A stretch of DNA of 64,000 bases from Martinezella lusitana (lineage in GTDB: Bacteria; Pseudomonadota; Alphaproteobacteria; Rhizobiales; Rhizobiaceae). This document shows positions 52,768 through 62,364 of this stretch, in pieces; position 1 is the stretch's first letter, and the number at the start of each line of letters is the position of its first letter. The DNA lies in NCBI RefSeq assembly GCF_016901135.1, contig NZ_JAFEVL010000010.1, forward strand, positions 62,001-126,000, in the 5' to 3' direction. The translations under genes and the position numbers were made by a program. The notes under the pieces were generated by a model that was not told the DNA's origin, ran no database searches, and worked only from the letters and a program-made list of their open reading frames with translations.

Positions 52768-54039
52768 ATGAGCGCCATCGATTACGATATTGGATCGACT
52801 GCCACGGAGGCCGAGGAAGCCCCGCGCTTAGGCAATCTCGACAATATGCGGCCGCTACCGCGCATTTCCGTGCATGTCTTCTGCGAAAGCGAGGAGTTGC
52901 AGCAGGTGATGGACCGATGCGCCAACGATCGCCGCATGTCCAAGGTCAACCTCCGGATCACCAGCGGTGGCACGGCTGCTGCTGCGAACATGTTTGCTTC
53001 GACGCCGACACCCAATCTGATTATCCTCGAGACGCGCGCAAATTCGCGCAATCTGCTGGCCGAACTGGCGCCGCTCGCGGCCGTCTGCGATCCGAGCACC
53101 AAGGTGATCATTGTCGGTTACCACAATGATATCGCCCTTTACCGCGAACTGATACGCAACGGCATTTCCGAATATATCGTCCAGCCCGTTGATATGAACG
53201 ATATCATGACGGCGATGGCGGGGATCTTTATTGACCCCGACGCGGAGCCGCTCGGTCGCAGCATTGCCTTCGTCGGCGCCAAGGGCGGGGTGGGCGCATC
53301 CACGATCGCGCATAATTGTGCCTTCGGAATCTCGACCCTGTTCTCCACCGAAACCATTCTCGCCGATCTCGATCTGCCGTACGGCACGGCCAACATCGAT
53401 TTCGACCAGGACCCCGCTCAGGGTATCGCCGAAGCGGTTTATGCGCCGGAGCGTCTGGATGAGGTCTTCCTCGATCGCCTGCTGACCAAATGCTCGCAGC
53501 ATCTGTCCTTGCTGGCCGCGCCCTCCATGCTGGATCGTGCCTATGATTTCGACGGTCAGGCATTCATGCCCGTACTGGATGTTCTTCAGCGCAGCGCGCC
53601 GGTGGCCGTCCTCGACGTACCCCATCAGTGGACGGAATGGACACGCTCGGTGCTTGCGGCTGTCGATGAAGTCGTCATTTGCGCCGCACCCGATCTTGCC
53701 AATCTGCGCAACACCAAGAACCTGATCGACGCGCTGCGCAAATTGCGCCCCAACGACAAGGCGCCGCATCTCATTCTCAATCAAGTCGGCATGCCGAAGC
53801 GTCCCGAGATCAACCCGGTAGAATTCTGCGCGCCATTGGAGACGGATCCGATCGCCATCATCCCGTTCGACATCAGTCTGTTCGGCAATGCGGCCAATAG
53901 CGGCCGCATGATCTCGGAGACGGATCCGAAGTCGCCGATCGCCGAGACCTTCGCGCAGATATCGCACATCGTCACTGGGCGCATCGCTATGAAGAAGGCA
54001 AAAAGGGGTGGCCTGCTTGGCCGCCTGAAGCGAAAGTAG
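52768..54039 (+). CDS. cpaE: Flp pilus assembly protein CpaE (MinD-like ATPase)
   Basis: A 423-residue protein with an N-terminal receiver-like domain (about 30-150) and a MinD/ParA-type ATPase with the deviant Walker A, FVGAKGGVGASTIAHNC (near 168-184). It helps localise the pilus machine, at the cell pole in Caulobacter. ATG 52768 has AGGATAAAG upstream; GTG 52765 is next to it. The receiver domain lacks an obvious phospho-Asp pair (IVGYHNDIALYRELI), so it is a pseudo-receiver. Confidence 0.92.
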   Translation: MSAIDYDIGSTATEAEEAPRLGNLDNMRPLPRISVHVFCESEELQQVMDRCANDRRMSKVNLRITSGGTAAAANMFASTPTPNLIILETRANSRNLLAELAPLAAVCDPSTKVIIVGYHNDIALYRELIRNGISEYIVQPVDMNDIMTAMAGIFIDPDAEPLGRSIAFVGAKGGVGASTIAHNCAFGISTLFSTETILADLDLPYGTANIDFDQDPAQGIAEAVYAPERLDEVFLDRLLTKCSQHLSLLAAPSMLDRAYDFDGQAFMPVLDVLQRSAPVAVLDVPHQWTEWTRSVLAAVDEVVICAAPDLANLRNTKNLIDALRKLRPNDKAPHLILNQVGMPKRPEINPVEFCAPLETDPIAIIPFDISLFGNAANSGRMISETDPKSPIAETFAQISHIVTGRIAMKKAKRGGLLGRLKRK

Positions 54040-54120
54040 TTGTTTGATTTCGCATGAGTTTCGGAGGGTGGATTTCCCTCGGTGAAAATCATGCTGTAGT
54101 AATGGAGTTGGATCGAGAGC

Positions 54121-55596
54121 ATGTTTGGCAAGCGCGGAAATGAAGGTTCTGCAAAGAGCGGTGGCGGCGCACTTCCGCCGGCGCCGGCGCGCGCGCCTGC
54201 CACCACCGGCGGGCCGGCAGTGCTGGTCGAGCCGTCGCGCGACACGGCGCAGCCGCGTCAACAGGTGGCACCGCCTTCGATGCAGACGCCCACCCGACGC
54301 CGACCCGCACGCACCGAGGAATACTACGACACCAAGGCGCAGGTCTTTTCCGCGCTCATCGATACGATCGACCTGTCACAGCTTTCCAAGCTCGACAATG
54401 AAGCCGCGCGCGAAGAAATCCGCGATATCGTCAACGACATCATCACCATCAAGAATTTTGCGATGTCCATTTCCGAGCAGGAGGAACTGCTCGAGGATAT
54501 TTGCAATGACGTGCTTGGCTACGGCCCACTGGAGCCGCTGCTGGCACGCGATGATATCGCCGATATCATGGTCAATGGCGCAGGCCAGACTTTCATCGAA
54601 GTGGGCGGCAAGACCGTCGAATCCGAAATCCGTTTCCGTGATAACGCCCAGCTTCTTTCCATCTGCCAGCGCATCGTAAGCCAGGTCGGCCGCCGCGTCG
54701 ATGAATCGAGCCCGATCTGCGACGCTCGCCTGCCTGACGGCTCGCGCGTCAACGTCATAGCGCCACCACTGTCGATCGACGGCCCAACGCTTACCATTCG
54801 CAAATTCAAGAAGGACAAGCTGACGCTCGACCAGCTCGTCCGCTTCGGCGCCATCACGCCGGAGGGTGCGACACTGCTGCAGATCATCGGCCGCGTACGC
54901 TGCAACGTCGTTATCTCCGGCGGCACGGGCTCGGGCAAGACGACGCTTCTGAACTGCCTGACCAATTACATCGACCGTCACGAACGCATCATCACCTGCG
55001 AAGACACTGCCGAACTGCAGTTGCAGCAGCCGCACGTCGTGCGCCTCGAAACCCGGCCGCCGAATATCGAAGGCGAGGGCGAGATCACCATGCGCGACCT
55101 CGTCAAGAATTGCCTGCGTATGCGCCCCGAACGCATCATCGTCGGCGAAGTGCGCGGTCCCGAAGTCTTCGACCTGTTGCAGGCGATGAATACGGGCCAC
55201 GATGGCTCCATGGGCACGATCCACGCCAATACGCCGCGCGAATGCCTGAGCCGTATCGAATCGATGATCGCGATGGGCGGCTTCAGCCTGCCGGCCAAGA
55301 CCGTGCGCGAGATCGTTTCCAGCTCCGTCGACGTGATCATCCAGGCCGCGCGCCTGCGCGACGGTTCGCGACGTATCACCCAGATTACCGAGGTGATCGG
55401 CATGGAGGGTGATGTGATCATTACGCAGGACCTGATGCGCTATGAGATGGACGGCGAGGACGCCAATGGCCGCATCATCGGCCGGCACGTCTCCACCGGT
55501 ATCGGCAAGCCGCATTTCTGGGATCGCGCGCGCTATTATAACGAGGAAAAGCGCCTGGCCGCCGCCCTCGATGAGATGGAACAAAAATCGCAATAG
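54121..55596 (+). CDS. cpaF: Flp pilus secretion ATPase CpaF
   Basis: Hexameric motor ATPase of the TadA/VirB11 family, 491 residues. A disordered Pro/Ala-rich N-terminus (about 10-65) is followed by the N-domain and the core: Walker A GGTGSGKT (267-274), CEDTAELQL, RMRPERIIVGEVRGPE (Walker B region) and TGHDGSMGTIHANTP with the His box. Gap to cpaE 81 bases. It drives pilin polymerisation and, in Caulobacter, retraction. Confidence 0.95.
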   Translation: MFGKRGNEGSAKSGGGALPPAPARAPATTGGPAVLVEPSRDTAQPRQQVAPPSMQTPTRRRPARTEEYYDTKAQVFSALIDTIDLSQLSKLDNEAAREEIRDIVNDIITIKNFAMSISEQEELLEDICNDVLGYGPLEPLLARDDIADIMVNGAGQTFIEVGGKTVESEIRFRDNAQLLSICQRIVSQVGRRVDESSPICDARLPDGSRVNVIAPPLSIDGPTLTIRKFKKDKLTLDQLVRFGAITPEGATLLQIIGRVRCNVVISGGTGSGKTTLLNCLTNYIDRHERIITCEDTAELQLQQPHVVRLETRPPNIEGEGEITMRDLVKNCLRMRPERIIVGEVRGPEVFDLLQAMNTGHDGSMGTIHANTPRECLSRIESMIAMGGFSLPAKTVREIVSSSVDVIIQAARLRDGSRRITQITEVIGMEGDVIITQDLMRYEMDGEDANGRIIGRHVSTGIGKPHFWDRARYYNEEKRLAAALDEMEQKSQ

Positions 55597-55604
55597 GACT
55601 CCCT

Positions 55605-56612
55605 ATGTTCGGTGTCGATCCAACGGTGCTACTGATTGTCTTGCTTACGGCCGTCTCCGCGGCCGCGATCTGCTATGGCATTCTTTATTCGCGGATCGAG
55701 ACGCAGAAGAAGGCCGACAGCCGCGTCAACCGGGTCAGCCAAGCCGAGACCGACCGGTTGAAGGTCAAGGCTACGCGCGACCGTGTTCAGGAACTGTCGA
55801 AGCGGCGCAAGTCCGTGCAGGATTCGCTGAAGGATCTGGAAAAGCGCCAGACCGAAAACACCAAGAAGAAGCAATCGCTGAAAGCGCGCCTGGGACAGGC
55901 TGGCTTGTCGCTGACGCCGGCGCGTTTCTACGTCTTCGGCGTGCTGTTCGGCCTGTTCGTCATGGCGATCCTTTTCATCGGCGGCGCGCCGTTCCTCGTC
56001 ATCCTGGGATTGCCCTTCGCTGCCGCCTTCGGTTTGCCGCGCTGGGTCGTCGGCTTCCTCATCAAGCGCCGGCAGAACAAATTCCTCGACGAATTTCCCA
56101 ATGCGCTGGATCTCATCACGCGCTCGCTTCGCGCTGGTCTGCCACTCAATGATGCCATTCGGCTGGTGGCGGGCGAGGCGCGCGAGCCAGTCAAGACCGA
56201 GTTCCAGCGGGTGGTCGAGGCGCAGCAGGTCGGCCTTAGCATGTCGGATGCCTGTGGGCGCATGAACAACCACATGCCGCTGCAGGAAGTGAGTTTCTTT
56301 GCGATCGTCATCACCATCCAGGCGCAGGCTGGCGGCAACCTGTCCGAAGCGTTGGGCAACCTGTCGCGGGTGCTGCGTGAGCGCAAGAAAATGAAGGCGA
56401 AGGTCCAGGCGCTGTCGATGGAAGCAAAGGCGTCCGCCGTCATCATCGGCGCGCTGCCCTTCATCGTCATGCTGCTCGTCTACCTGACGTCGCCGCAATA
56501 CATGATGATCCTGTTCACCGATCCGCGCGGTCACCTGATTCTGATGGGCGCCGGCATCTGGATGTCGATCGGCATCTACATCATGCGCAACATGGTCAAT
56601 TTCGAGATCTGA
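55605..56612 (+). CDS. tadB: Flp pilus inner-membrane protein TadB
   Basis: A 335-residue platform protein with the T2SSF/GspF domain. An N-terminal helix and a charged coiled-coil-like stretch (about 24-88) precede two central helices; FPNALDLITRSLRAGLPLNDAIRLVA and ITIQAQAGGNLSEALGNLSRVLRER (in part) are GspF-like. AGGA lies before ATG 55605. It pairs with TadC under CpaF. Confidence 0.93.
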   Translation: MFGVDPTVLLIVLLTAVSAAAICYGILYSRIETQKKADSRVNRVSQAETDRLKVKATRDRVQELSKRRKSVQDSLKDLEKRQTENTKKKQSLKARLGQAGLSLTPARFYVFGVLFGLFVMAILFIGGAPFLVILGLPFAAAFGLPRWVVGFLIKRRQNKFLDEFPNALDLITRSLRAGLPLNDAIRLVAGEAREPVKTEFQRVVEAQQVGLSMSDACGRMNNHMPLQEVSFFAIVITIQAQAGGNLSEALGNLSRVLRERKKMKAKVQALSMEAKASAVIIGALPFIVMLLVYLTSPQYMMILFTDPRGHLILMGAGIWMSIGIYIMRNMVNFEI

Positions 56613-56633
56613 GCGAAAGGAGCCGCATAGCCC

Positions 56634-57611
56634 ATGTCCGATCTGGCCTCTCAACTGACCGATCCCGGCACCATTCTCGCCGTGGTCGTGGCGATCGCCG
56701 TCTTTGCCACCTTCTATACGATTGCCATGCCCATGCTTGAACGCGGCGATCTCAATAAGCGCATGAAGGCCGTGTCGACGGAGCGCGAGCAGATCCGGGC
56801 GCGTGAGCGGGCGCGGCTGAGCGCCGAAGGCGGCAAGGCAACGCTGCGCAACCAGAACAATCGTAACGTCAGGCAGATCGTCGAGCGCTTCAATCTGCGC
56901 AACGCGCTGGTGGATGCAAATACGGTCAACCGTCTGCGTGCCGCCGGCCTGCGTTCGGAAAACGCGCTGAACATGTTTCTGGTGGCGCGGTTTCTGTTGC
57001 CGTTCCTGTTCCTGGCCGTTGCCATCGTTCTGGTCTTCGTTCTCGGATATTTCGCCGCCAAGCCTCTTCCGATCCGCCTGCTCGGTGTCATCGGCACGGC
57101 CTATCTCGGCTTTTATTCGCCGAACATCTATATTTCCAATTTGGTGACCAAGCGTCAGAAGTCGATCAAGCGCGCCTGGCCCGATGCCCTCGACTTGATG
57201 CTGATCTGCGTGGAGTCAGGCATATCAATCGAAGCCGGCATGCGCCGTGTGGCCGAGGAAATGGCGGAGCAATCTCCAGCGCTTGCCGAGGAAATGGTGC
57301 TGACCACAGCGGAGCTTTCATTCCTGCAGGATCGCCGCACGGCTTTCGACAATCTTGCCGCCCGCACCCAGATCGAACTTGTAAAGTCGGTGACCCAGGC
57401 TCTTATCCAAGCCGAGCGTTACGGCACGCCGCTATCGCAGGCTCTGCGTGTCATGGCGCAGGAAGGCCGTGACGAGCGCATGAATGAAGCGGAAAAGAAG
57501 GCCGCCGCCCTGCCGCCGAAGCTGACTGTGCCGATGATCGTCTTCTTCCTGCCCGTTCTGATGGCGGTCATTCTCGGCCCGGCGATCATTCAGGCCATGG
57601 ACAAGTTCTGA
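56634..57611 (+). CDS. tadC: Flp pilus inner-membrane protein TadC
   Basis: A 325-residue GspF-domain platform protein, partner of TadB. A helix near 14-35, two helices near 115-160 and one at the C-terminus; WPDALDLMLICVESGISIEAGMRRVAEEM (in part) is the domain core. It ends the plus-strand pilus genes. The start follows AGGAGCCGCATAGCCC. Confidence 0.92.
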   Translation: MSDLASQLTDPGTILAVVVAIAVFATFYTIAMPMLERGDLNKRMKAVSTEREQIRARERARLSAEGGKATLRNQNNRNVRQIVERFNLRNALVDANTVNRLRAAGLRSENALNMFLVARFLLPFLFLAVAIVLVFVLGYFAAKPLPIRLLGVIGTAYLGFYSPNIYISNLVTKRQKSIKRAWPDALDLMLICVESGISIEAGMRRVAEEMAEQSPALAEEMVLTTAELSFLQDRRTAFDNLAARTQIELVKSVTQALIQAERYGTPLSQALRVMAQEGRDERMNEAEKKAAALPPKLTVPMIVFFLPVLMAVILGPAIIQAMDKF

Positions 57612-57752
57612 TCGGCAAGCTTGCAGGCGGCGCCGGAGCGTGATTAATCTTCGATCTGAAGTCGCCGGCAGCATCAGCGAATGACCCCCGAATGCGTGTG
57701 GAGGTTCGTATCGGCCGCCTTGCGGATTTCCAGGCATGTTCGGAGGTGTCGC

Positions 57753-58397
57753 ATGTCATCCATAGCCATATTTTTCAGTGTTATCGCCGCAGTCTTCATC
57801 GGGGCTGTCAGCCCCGGGCCGAGCTTTGTGCTTGTATCCCGCATTGCCGTTTCCCGCTCCCGCAAGGCAGGTCTCGCCGCCGCCTTCGGCATGGGAACCG
57901 GCAGCGTCATCTTCGCGACGCTGGCTCTGTTCGGTCTCAGCGCCCTATTGATGAAGGTCGAGTGGTTGTACCTCGCGCTGAAGGTCGCCGGCGGGCTCTA
58001 TCTGATCTATGTCGGCATCCGCATCTGGCGCAACGCGGCGCATGATCTTCCCATCGACGCACCTGCCACGCCGGCCGCGGGGGGCATAATACGCAATTTC
58101 CTGTTTGCGCTTGGAACCCAGCTCAGTAATCCGAAGACAGCCATCTTCTATGGCAGTATTTTTGCAGCACTTCTTCCGGCGTCTCCCGCTCCCTGGCTGC
58201 TGCTCACCGTGCCGCCGGCAGTTTTCGTGGTCGAGACGGGCTGGTACATGGTGGTGACGATGGCTTTTTCGTCCAATCGCCCGCGTGCGCTCTACATCGG
58301 ATCGAAATTGTGGATCGACAGGGTGGCCGGTGCCATCATTGGAGCGCTCGGAGCGCGGTTGGTGATCGACGGTCTGCCGCGGCATATCTGGCGTTGA
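57753..58397 (+). CDS. LysE/RhtB family exporter
   Basis: A 214-residue amino-acid exporter-type protein with six hydrophobic segments. The first carries GAVSPGPSFVLVSRIAVS (about 14-31), the family signature PGP; FALGTQLSNPKTAIFYGS is the second typical stretch. ATG 57753 has GGAGG upstream. It lies between tadC and the opposite-strand tadD, so it interrupts the pilus locus; no functional link is known. Confidence 0.9.
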   Translation: MSSIAIFFSVIAAVFIGAVSPGPSFVLVSRIAVSRSRKAGLAAAFGMGTGSVIFATLALFGLSALLMKVEWLYLALKVAGGLYLIYVGIRIWRNAAHDLPIDAPATPAAGGIIRNFLFALGTQLSNPKTAIFYGSIFAALLPASPAPWLLLTVPPAVFVVETGWYMVVTMAFSSNRPRALYIGSKLWIDRVAGAIIGALGARLVIDGLPRHIWR

Positions 58398-58454
58398 GCA
58401 ACTAGCGAACGGGCAATTCCAGAAGCAAGCACCGCTCATTTTACTGGAATTATT

Positions 58455-59282
58455 TTATTGGACCGTTTTCTTCGCATCACCGCTGGCGGCTAGCTTCTGC
58501 CAGGAGTTCTGCTGCGCCAGCATGGAGCGCAGATAGGCGACGTTGGCGTTTGCCTGCTGCGGCGTCAGCTCTTGCCGGGCGATCTGCTCGGCTTCGGCGA
58601 AGCGGCCCTGCAGGCCGACCACAAGCGCGAGGTTCTGCCGCACGCGGCTATCGGCGTCCGGCTGGGTGACGGCGGAGCGAAGATAGGTTTCGGCATTCTT
58701 GAGATCGCCTGTCAGCACGTAGGACATGCCGAGGTTGGAAAGGATCGTCGGCTCGTTGGGAGCCAGCACCAGCGCGTCGCGATATTTGCCGCGGGCATCG
58801 GTGGAACGGCCGAGCTGGTCGAGGATCGCGCCTTGCGCGGACGCCAGGCGCCAATCGGGTCGGTCGGGGGTCTGGGCGCGATCGATGGTCGCCAGCGCCT
58901 CTTCCAATTGGCCTGCCGCTGCCTGCGCCTTGCCATAGGCTGCCAGCACGCCGCGATCGCTCGGATTGTTGATCGCAACCTGCTGCATGACAGCAAGCGC
59001 CTGGTCGTTGCGGCCGCTCATGCGCAGGGCATTGGCATAGTTGACGCCGGCGTCGCGATCCTTCGGATTGGCGTCATAGGCCTTGCCGAAGGTAAGGGTT
59101 GCCTGCGCCAGGTCGCTGCTGTTCATCGTGTCGAGGGGCTTCGACGCCGTCGGGATCGAGCCGGTCGTCATCTTGTCTTTGCCCGTTGTCGAGCAGCTTG
59201 CGAGTGCGAGCGCCAGAAGCGCGGCCGAGGTGCCCTGAAAAAGAAAGGTTCTGAACGAAGACGCGGTTGAACCGGCGGACAT
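58455..59282 (-). CDS. tadD: TPR lipoprotein TadD
   Basis: A 275-residue lipoprotein with tetratricopeptide repeats. The lipobox is LALASC (about 24-29). Repeats run through about residues 60-235 (for example NALRMSGRNDQALAVMQQVAINNP, in part). Tad systems use it to help assemble the CpaC secretin. ATG 59282 has AGGGA eight bases upstream; the frame continues 84 bases further upstream without a ribosome site. It is on the minus strand, divergent from the aminopeptidase gene. Confidence 0.88.
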   Translation of the reverse strand: MSAGSTASSFRTFLFQGTSAALLALALASCSTTGKDKMTTGSIPTASKPLDTMNSSDLAQATLTFGKAYDANPKDRDAGVNYANALRMSGRNDQALAVMQQVAINNPSDRGVLAAYGKAQAAAGQLEEALATIDRAQTPDRPDWRLASAQGAILDQLGRSTDARGKYRDALVLAPNEPTILSNLGMSYVLTGDLKNAETYLRSAVTQPDADSRVRQNLALVVGLQGRFAEAEQIARQELTPQQANANVAYLRSMLAQQNSWQKLAASGDAKKTVQ

Positions 59283-59430
59283 GACGCTTTTCCCTGAATC
59301 CTTAAGACTTGCGCCCGGCCTAGAATCGGAACAGGGAAAGGTTCGACGCAATGTTCGCTCCAGCAATAATCTGTTAACCCTAACAGACGGTTAACTCTCG
59401 ATTCCCTGAAGTCATCGTCAAAGGAAAGTC

Positions 59431-60822
59431 ATGGCCCCCTATCAGTTCATCGAGCGCGCGACGCCCTTCAATTCGAAGGGTGGGGCGACGCTGCCGATCT
59501 TTGCCGTCACGCCGGCGCATATAGAGACCGGCACCATCGATCCCATCGCGCTCGATTGGGCGCGCAAGGCCGGCTACAAGGCCGATAGCGGCTCCTTGCT
59601 CCTGATCCCGACCGCCGACGGGCATCTCGGCGGCGCATTGTTCGGCCTCGGCTCCAATCCGTCCGAGCAGCCCTTCCTGACAGGCAGGCTGGCGCGCAGT
59701 CTGCCGGCCGGCGACTGGCATATCGAGACGGCGCCTTTGACGGCGAACCGGCTTTCGCTCGGCTTCGGCCTCGGCAGCTACCGTTTCGAGCGCTACAAAT
59801 CCGAAAAGGCGACAGCGCCGACGCTCATGATCCCGCGCGATACCGATGCCGCCGATATCAAGCGTCAGCTTGCCGGCGTCTTCCTTGCCCGCGATCTCAT
59901 CAACACGCCGACCAACGACATGGGGCCGGAGCAGCTCGAAGCAGCCTTCCGGGCGCTTGCCCAGCACTACAAGGCTGACATGTCCGTCATCATCGGCGAT
60001 GATCTCCTGAAGGAGAATTTTCCGCTGGTGCACACCGTGGGACGCGCCAGCGCCGATGCGCCGCGCCTCTTGGAACTGCGCTGGGGCAAGAAGGGCCATC
60101 GCCGCATCACGCTGGTCGGCAAGGGCGTCTGCTTCGATACTGGTGGCCTCGACATCAAGCCGGCATCCTCGATGCTTCTGATGAAGAAGGATATGGGCGG
60201 GGCCGCCAATGTCATGGGCCTGGCGCTGATGATCATGGACGCCAAGCTCAAGGTCGACCTGCGCGTCATCGTTCCGGTCGTCGAGAACTCGATTTCGGCC
60301 AATGCATTCCGCCCCGGTGACATCTACAAAAGCCGCAAGGGCCTGACCGTGCAGATCGACAACACGGATGCTGAGGGACGGTTGATCCTAGCCGATGCGC
60401 TTGCCTATGCCGACGAGGATGCGCCTGACCTGATGATCGACATGGCGACGCTGACCGGAGCTGCCCGCGTCGCGCTCGGGCCGGACCTACCGCCGTTCTT
60501 CACCGACGACAACGACCTTGCCAGCGATCTGACCGAGGCGAGCCTGGAAACGGACGACCCGCTGTGGCGCATGCCGCTCTATATGGGCTACGACAAGGAT
60601 ATCCGCACGAAATTCGCCGATATCACCAATGCGCCCGCCGGCGGCATGGCCGGCTCCATCACCGCTGCCCTGTTCCTCAAGCGTTTCGTCACGAAAACGC
60701 CGAGCTGGGTGCATTTCGACATCTTTGGCTGGGCTCAGAGCGAACGACCGCACTCGCCGGGCGGTGGCGAGGCACAGGCGATCCGGGCGCTGTATCATCA
60801 TATTCGGCAGAGCGTGCGTTAG
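59431..60822 (+). CDS. M17 leucyl aminopeptidase family protein
   Basis: Cytosolic zinc/manganese aminopeptidase that removes N-terminal residues from peptides. The 463-residue protein has an N-terminal macro-like domain and the catalytic domain with KGVCFDTGGLDIKP (Lys231, Asp236), MKKDMGGAANVM (251-262) and the signature NTDAEGRL (311-318). Shine-Dalgarno AAAGGAA precedes ATG 59431. PepA and PepB types cannot be separated with confidence; it is shorter than PepA (about 500). Confidence 0.9.
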   Translation: MAPYQFIERATPFNSKGGATLPIFAVTPAHIETGTIDPIALDWARKAGYKADSGSLLLIPTADGHLGGALFGLGSNPSEQPFLTGRLARSLPAGDWHIETAPLTANRLSLGFGLGSYRFERYKSEKATAPTLMIPRDTDAADIKRQLAGVFLARDLINTPTNDMGPEQLEAAFRALAQHYKADMSVIIGDDLLKENFPLVHTVGRASADAPRLLELRWGKKGHRRITLVGKGVCFDTGGLDIKPASSMLLMKKDMGGAANVMGLALMIMDAKLKVDLRVIVPVVENSISANAFRPGDIYKSRKGLTVQIDNTDAEGRLILADALAYADEDAPDLMIDMATLTGAARVALGPDLPPFFTDDNDLASDLTEASLETDDPLWRMPLYMGYDKDIRTKFADITNAPAGGMAGSITAALFLKRFVTKTPSWVHFDIFGWAQSERPHSPGGGEAQAIRALYHHIRQSVR

Positions 60823-60843
60823 GGGTGGACACTGCCCTTCATC

Positions 60844-60899
60844 CGCCCTCGTGGTTCGAGGCTACGGTCCTTTGGACCTTCGCACCTCACCATGAGGGC
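60844..60899. repeat. Rhizobiales palindromic repeat near the aminopeptidase 3' end
   Basis: About 56 bases between CCCTCGTGGTTCGAGGC and CACCTCACCATGAGGG, with an inner GGTCC-TTT-GGACC. It resembles common palindromic repeats of Rhizobiales genomes (CCTCATGGTGAGG-type). A related stretch CACGAGGTGG occurs at 60932, so the element may be longer or doubled. It lies in the 247-base gap 60823-61069. Confidence 0.6.
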
Positions 60900-61069
60900 T
60901 AATCTTCTCGCCGGTCGACAGGGCCTCGGACCACGAGGTGGCCACGGACCGCCTCTATGTGCTGCAACCACCGTCTCCCTGCATTGCGGGGCGAAGGGGT
61001 TGATGAATCCCCCTTGAAACCGCCACGATCTTGGCCGAGACTGGAACGGTAGCGTAACGATTTTCGGGG

Positions 61070-61420
61070 TTGCCCTTGCCGCTCGATCTCTCCGCCTCGC
61101 AGGCTCTCGGCCTCTGGCACGGCGTGACGCTCACTCAGGTGCGCCGCGAGGATCATGATTTGACGCTGCGGCAGACCGCGATCCTGCTGCAGATCTACCT
61201 CGTGCCGCCGCCGCATACGGTGCGCGGGCTTGCCGCGACGCTCGGCGTCACCAAGCCGGTCATCACCCGGGCGCTTGACACGATGGGCGAGATGGGGCTG
61301 GTCGACCGCGTGCGCGACGATCGCGACCGCCGTAATGTCATCATCAAGCGCACGGTTACCGGCGCGCTTTATCTGGAAAAACTCGGCGATCTCGTTATCG
61401 AGCAAGGCCGCAAACTATGA
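61070..61420 (+). CDS. MarR/winged-helix family transcriptional regulator
   Basis: A small (116 residues) regulator with a winged helix: LTLRQTAILLQIYL, VRGLAATLGVTKPVITRALDTMGEMGLVDRVRDDRDRRNVII (in part) and a DRR wing. The start is TTG 61070 or TTG 61076; the second has GGGG six bases upstream. It lacks the long dimerisation helices of full MarR proteins, so it is a short member. It sits 16 bases before the NlpC/P60 gene and may be co-transcribed. Confidence 0.8.
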   Translation: MPLPLDLSASQALGLWHGVTLTQVRREDHDLTLRQTAILLQIYLVPPPHTVRGLAATLGVTKPVITRALDTMGEMGLVDRVRDDRDRRNVIIKRTVTGALYLEKLGDLVIEQGRKL

Positions 61421-61436
61421 ATTCGGGATTTTCTTC

Positions 61437-62291
61437 ATGACGCTCGACCGCCGTCTCAACGCCTTCAGACCTGACCTCGCCGAAGCCTCGCTACGAGGCA
61501 AAGTCGAAGCCGAACGCTTCGTCGAAGGCAGCAAAGCACAGGTCGCAACACCTGTTGTCGCGCTGCGCGCGAAGCCGGACCTCGCCGCCGGCATCGATAC
61601 CGAGCTGCTGATGGGCGAGGAGGTGGTGGTTTTTGAGCGCAGCAACGGCTGGTGCTGGGTCAAGTCGCTATCGGACGACTATGTCGGCTATCTCCCCGAA
61701 GGCGCGGTCAAGGAAGGGGCGGCGGCAGCGACGCACATCGTCATCCCGCAACGTACCTTCCTCTATCCAGAGCCGGAACTGCGCAAGCCGTACGTTACCG
61801 TGCTTTCGATGGGCAGCCGCGTGCGCGTCACCGGCACCGCCGAAGCGCGCGGCAATCATTACGTCGTTCTGGAAGACGGCACCGCCATCTTTGCCAAGCA
61901 TGTGCAGCCGATCGGCTATAATGAGGGTGGTGACTACGTCGATGTCGCCCTGCATTTTCTCGATACGCCCTATCTCTGGGGCGGCCGCTCCGGCCTGGGC
62001 ATTGATTGCTCCGGGCTGGTGCAACTGGCGCTCTCGATGACGGGGCGCGCAGCGCCGCGTGACACCGACATGCAGGCCGCCGGGCTCGGCGAACCGATCG
62101 CCCGCGAGGATCTCAGCCGTGGCGATTTCGTCTTCTGGAAGGGCCATGTCGCGATCATGGAGGACCCGGAGACCATCATCCATGCCAATGGCCATACCAT
62201 GACGGTCGCGCGCGAGAATTTCGCCGCCGCCGTCGAGCGCATCGGCTGGCTATACCAGCAGCCGACCGGATACCGCCGCTTCGTCGGTTGA
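61437..62291 (+). CDS. NlpC/P60 family cell-wall peptidase with SH3-like domains
   Basis: A 284-residue protein with two SH3b-like domains (about 35-160) and a C-terminal NlpC/P60 cysteine peptidase: Cys191 (IDCSGLVQ), His237 (WKGHVAIM) and His249 (IIHANGHT). It cleaves peptidoglycan peptides (gamma-D-Glu-diaminopimelate in relatives). No signal peptide is visible, so it may act on recycled muropeptides in the cytosol, or reach the wall by another way. ATG 61437 gives the family N-terminus; the frame upstream overlaps the MarR gene. Confidence 0.9.
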   Translation: MTLDRRLNAFRPDLAEASLRGKVEAERFVEGSKAQVATPVVALRAKPDLAAGIDTELLMGEEVVVFERSNGWCWVKSLSDDYVGYLPEGAVKEGAAAATHIVIPQRTFLYPEPELRKPYVTVLSMGSRVRVTGTAEARGNHYVVLEDGTAIFAKHVQPIGYNEGGDYVDVALHFLDTPYLWGGRSGLGIDCSGLVQLALSMTGRAAPRDTDMQAAGLGEPIAREDLSRGDFVFWKGHVAIMEDPETIIHANGHTMTVARENFAAAVERIGWLYQQPTGYRRFVG

Positions 62292-62364
62292 TTTGTCTCG
62301 GAACAGTCTTTCCGCTCGCTCGTTATTCTTCTGATCGCGATATCCTATCGAGAGGAGAAGAAAC

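Noticed and set aside
52855..54261. Antisense open frame opposite cpaE
   Set aside because: CpaE is certain on the plus strand; the antisense reading has no recognisable motif.
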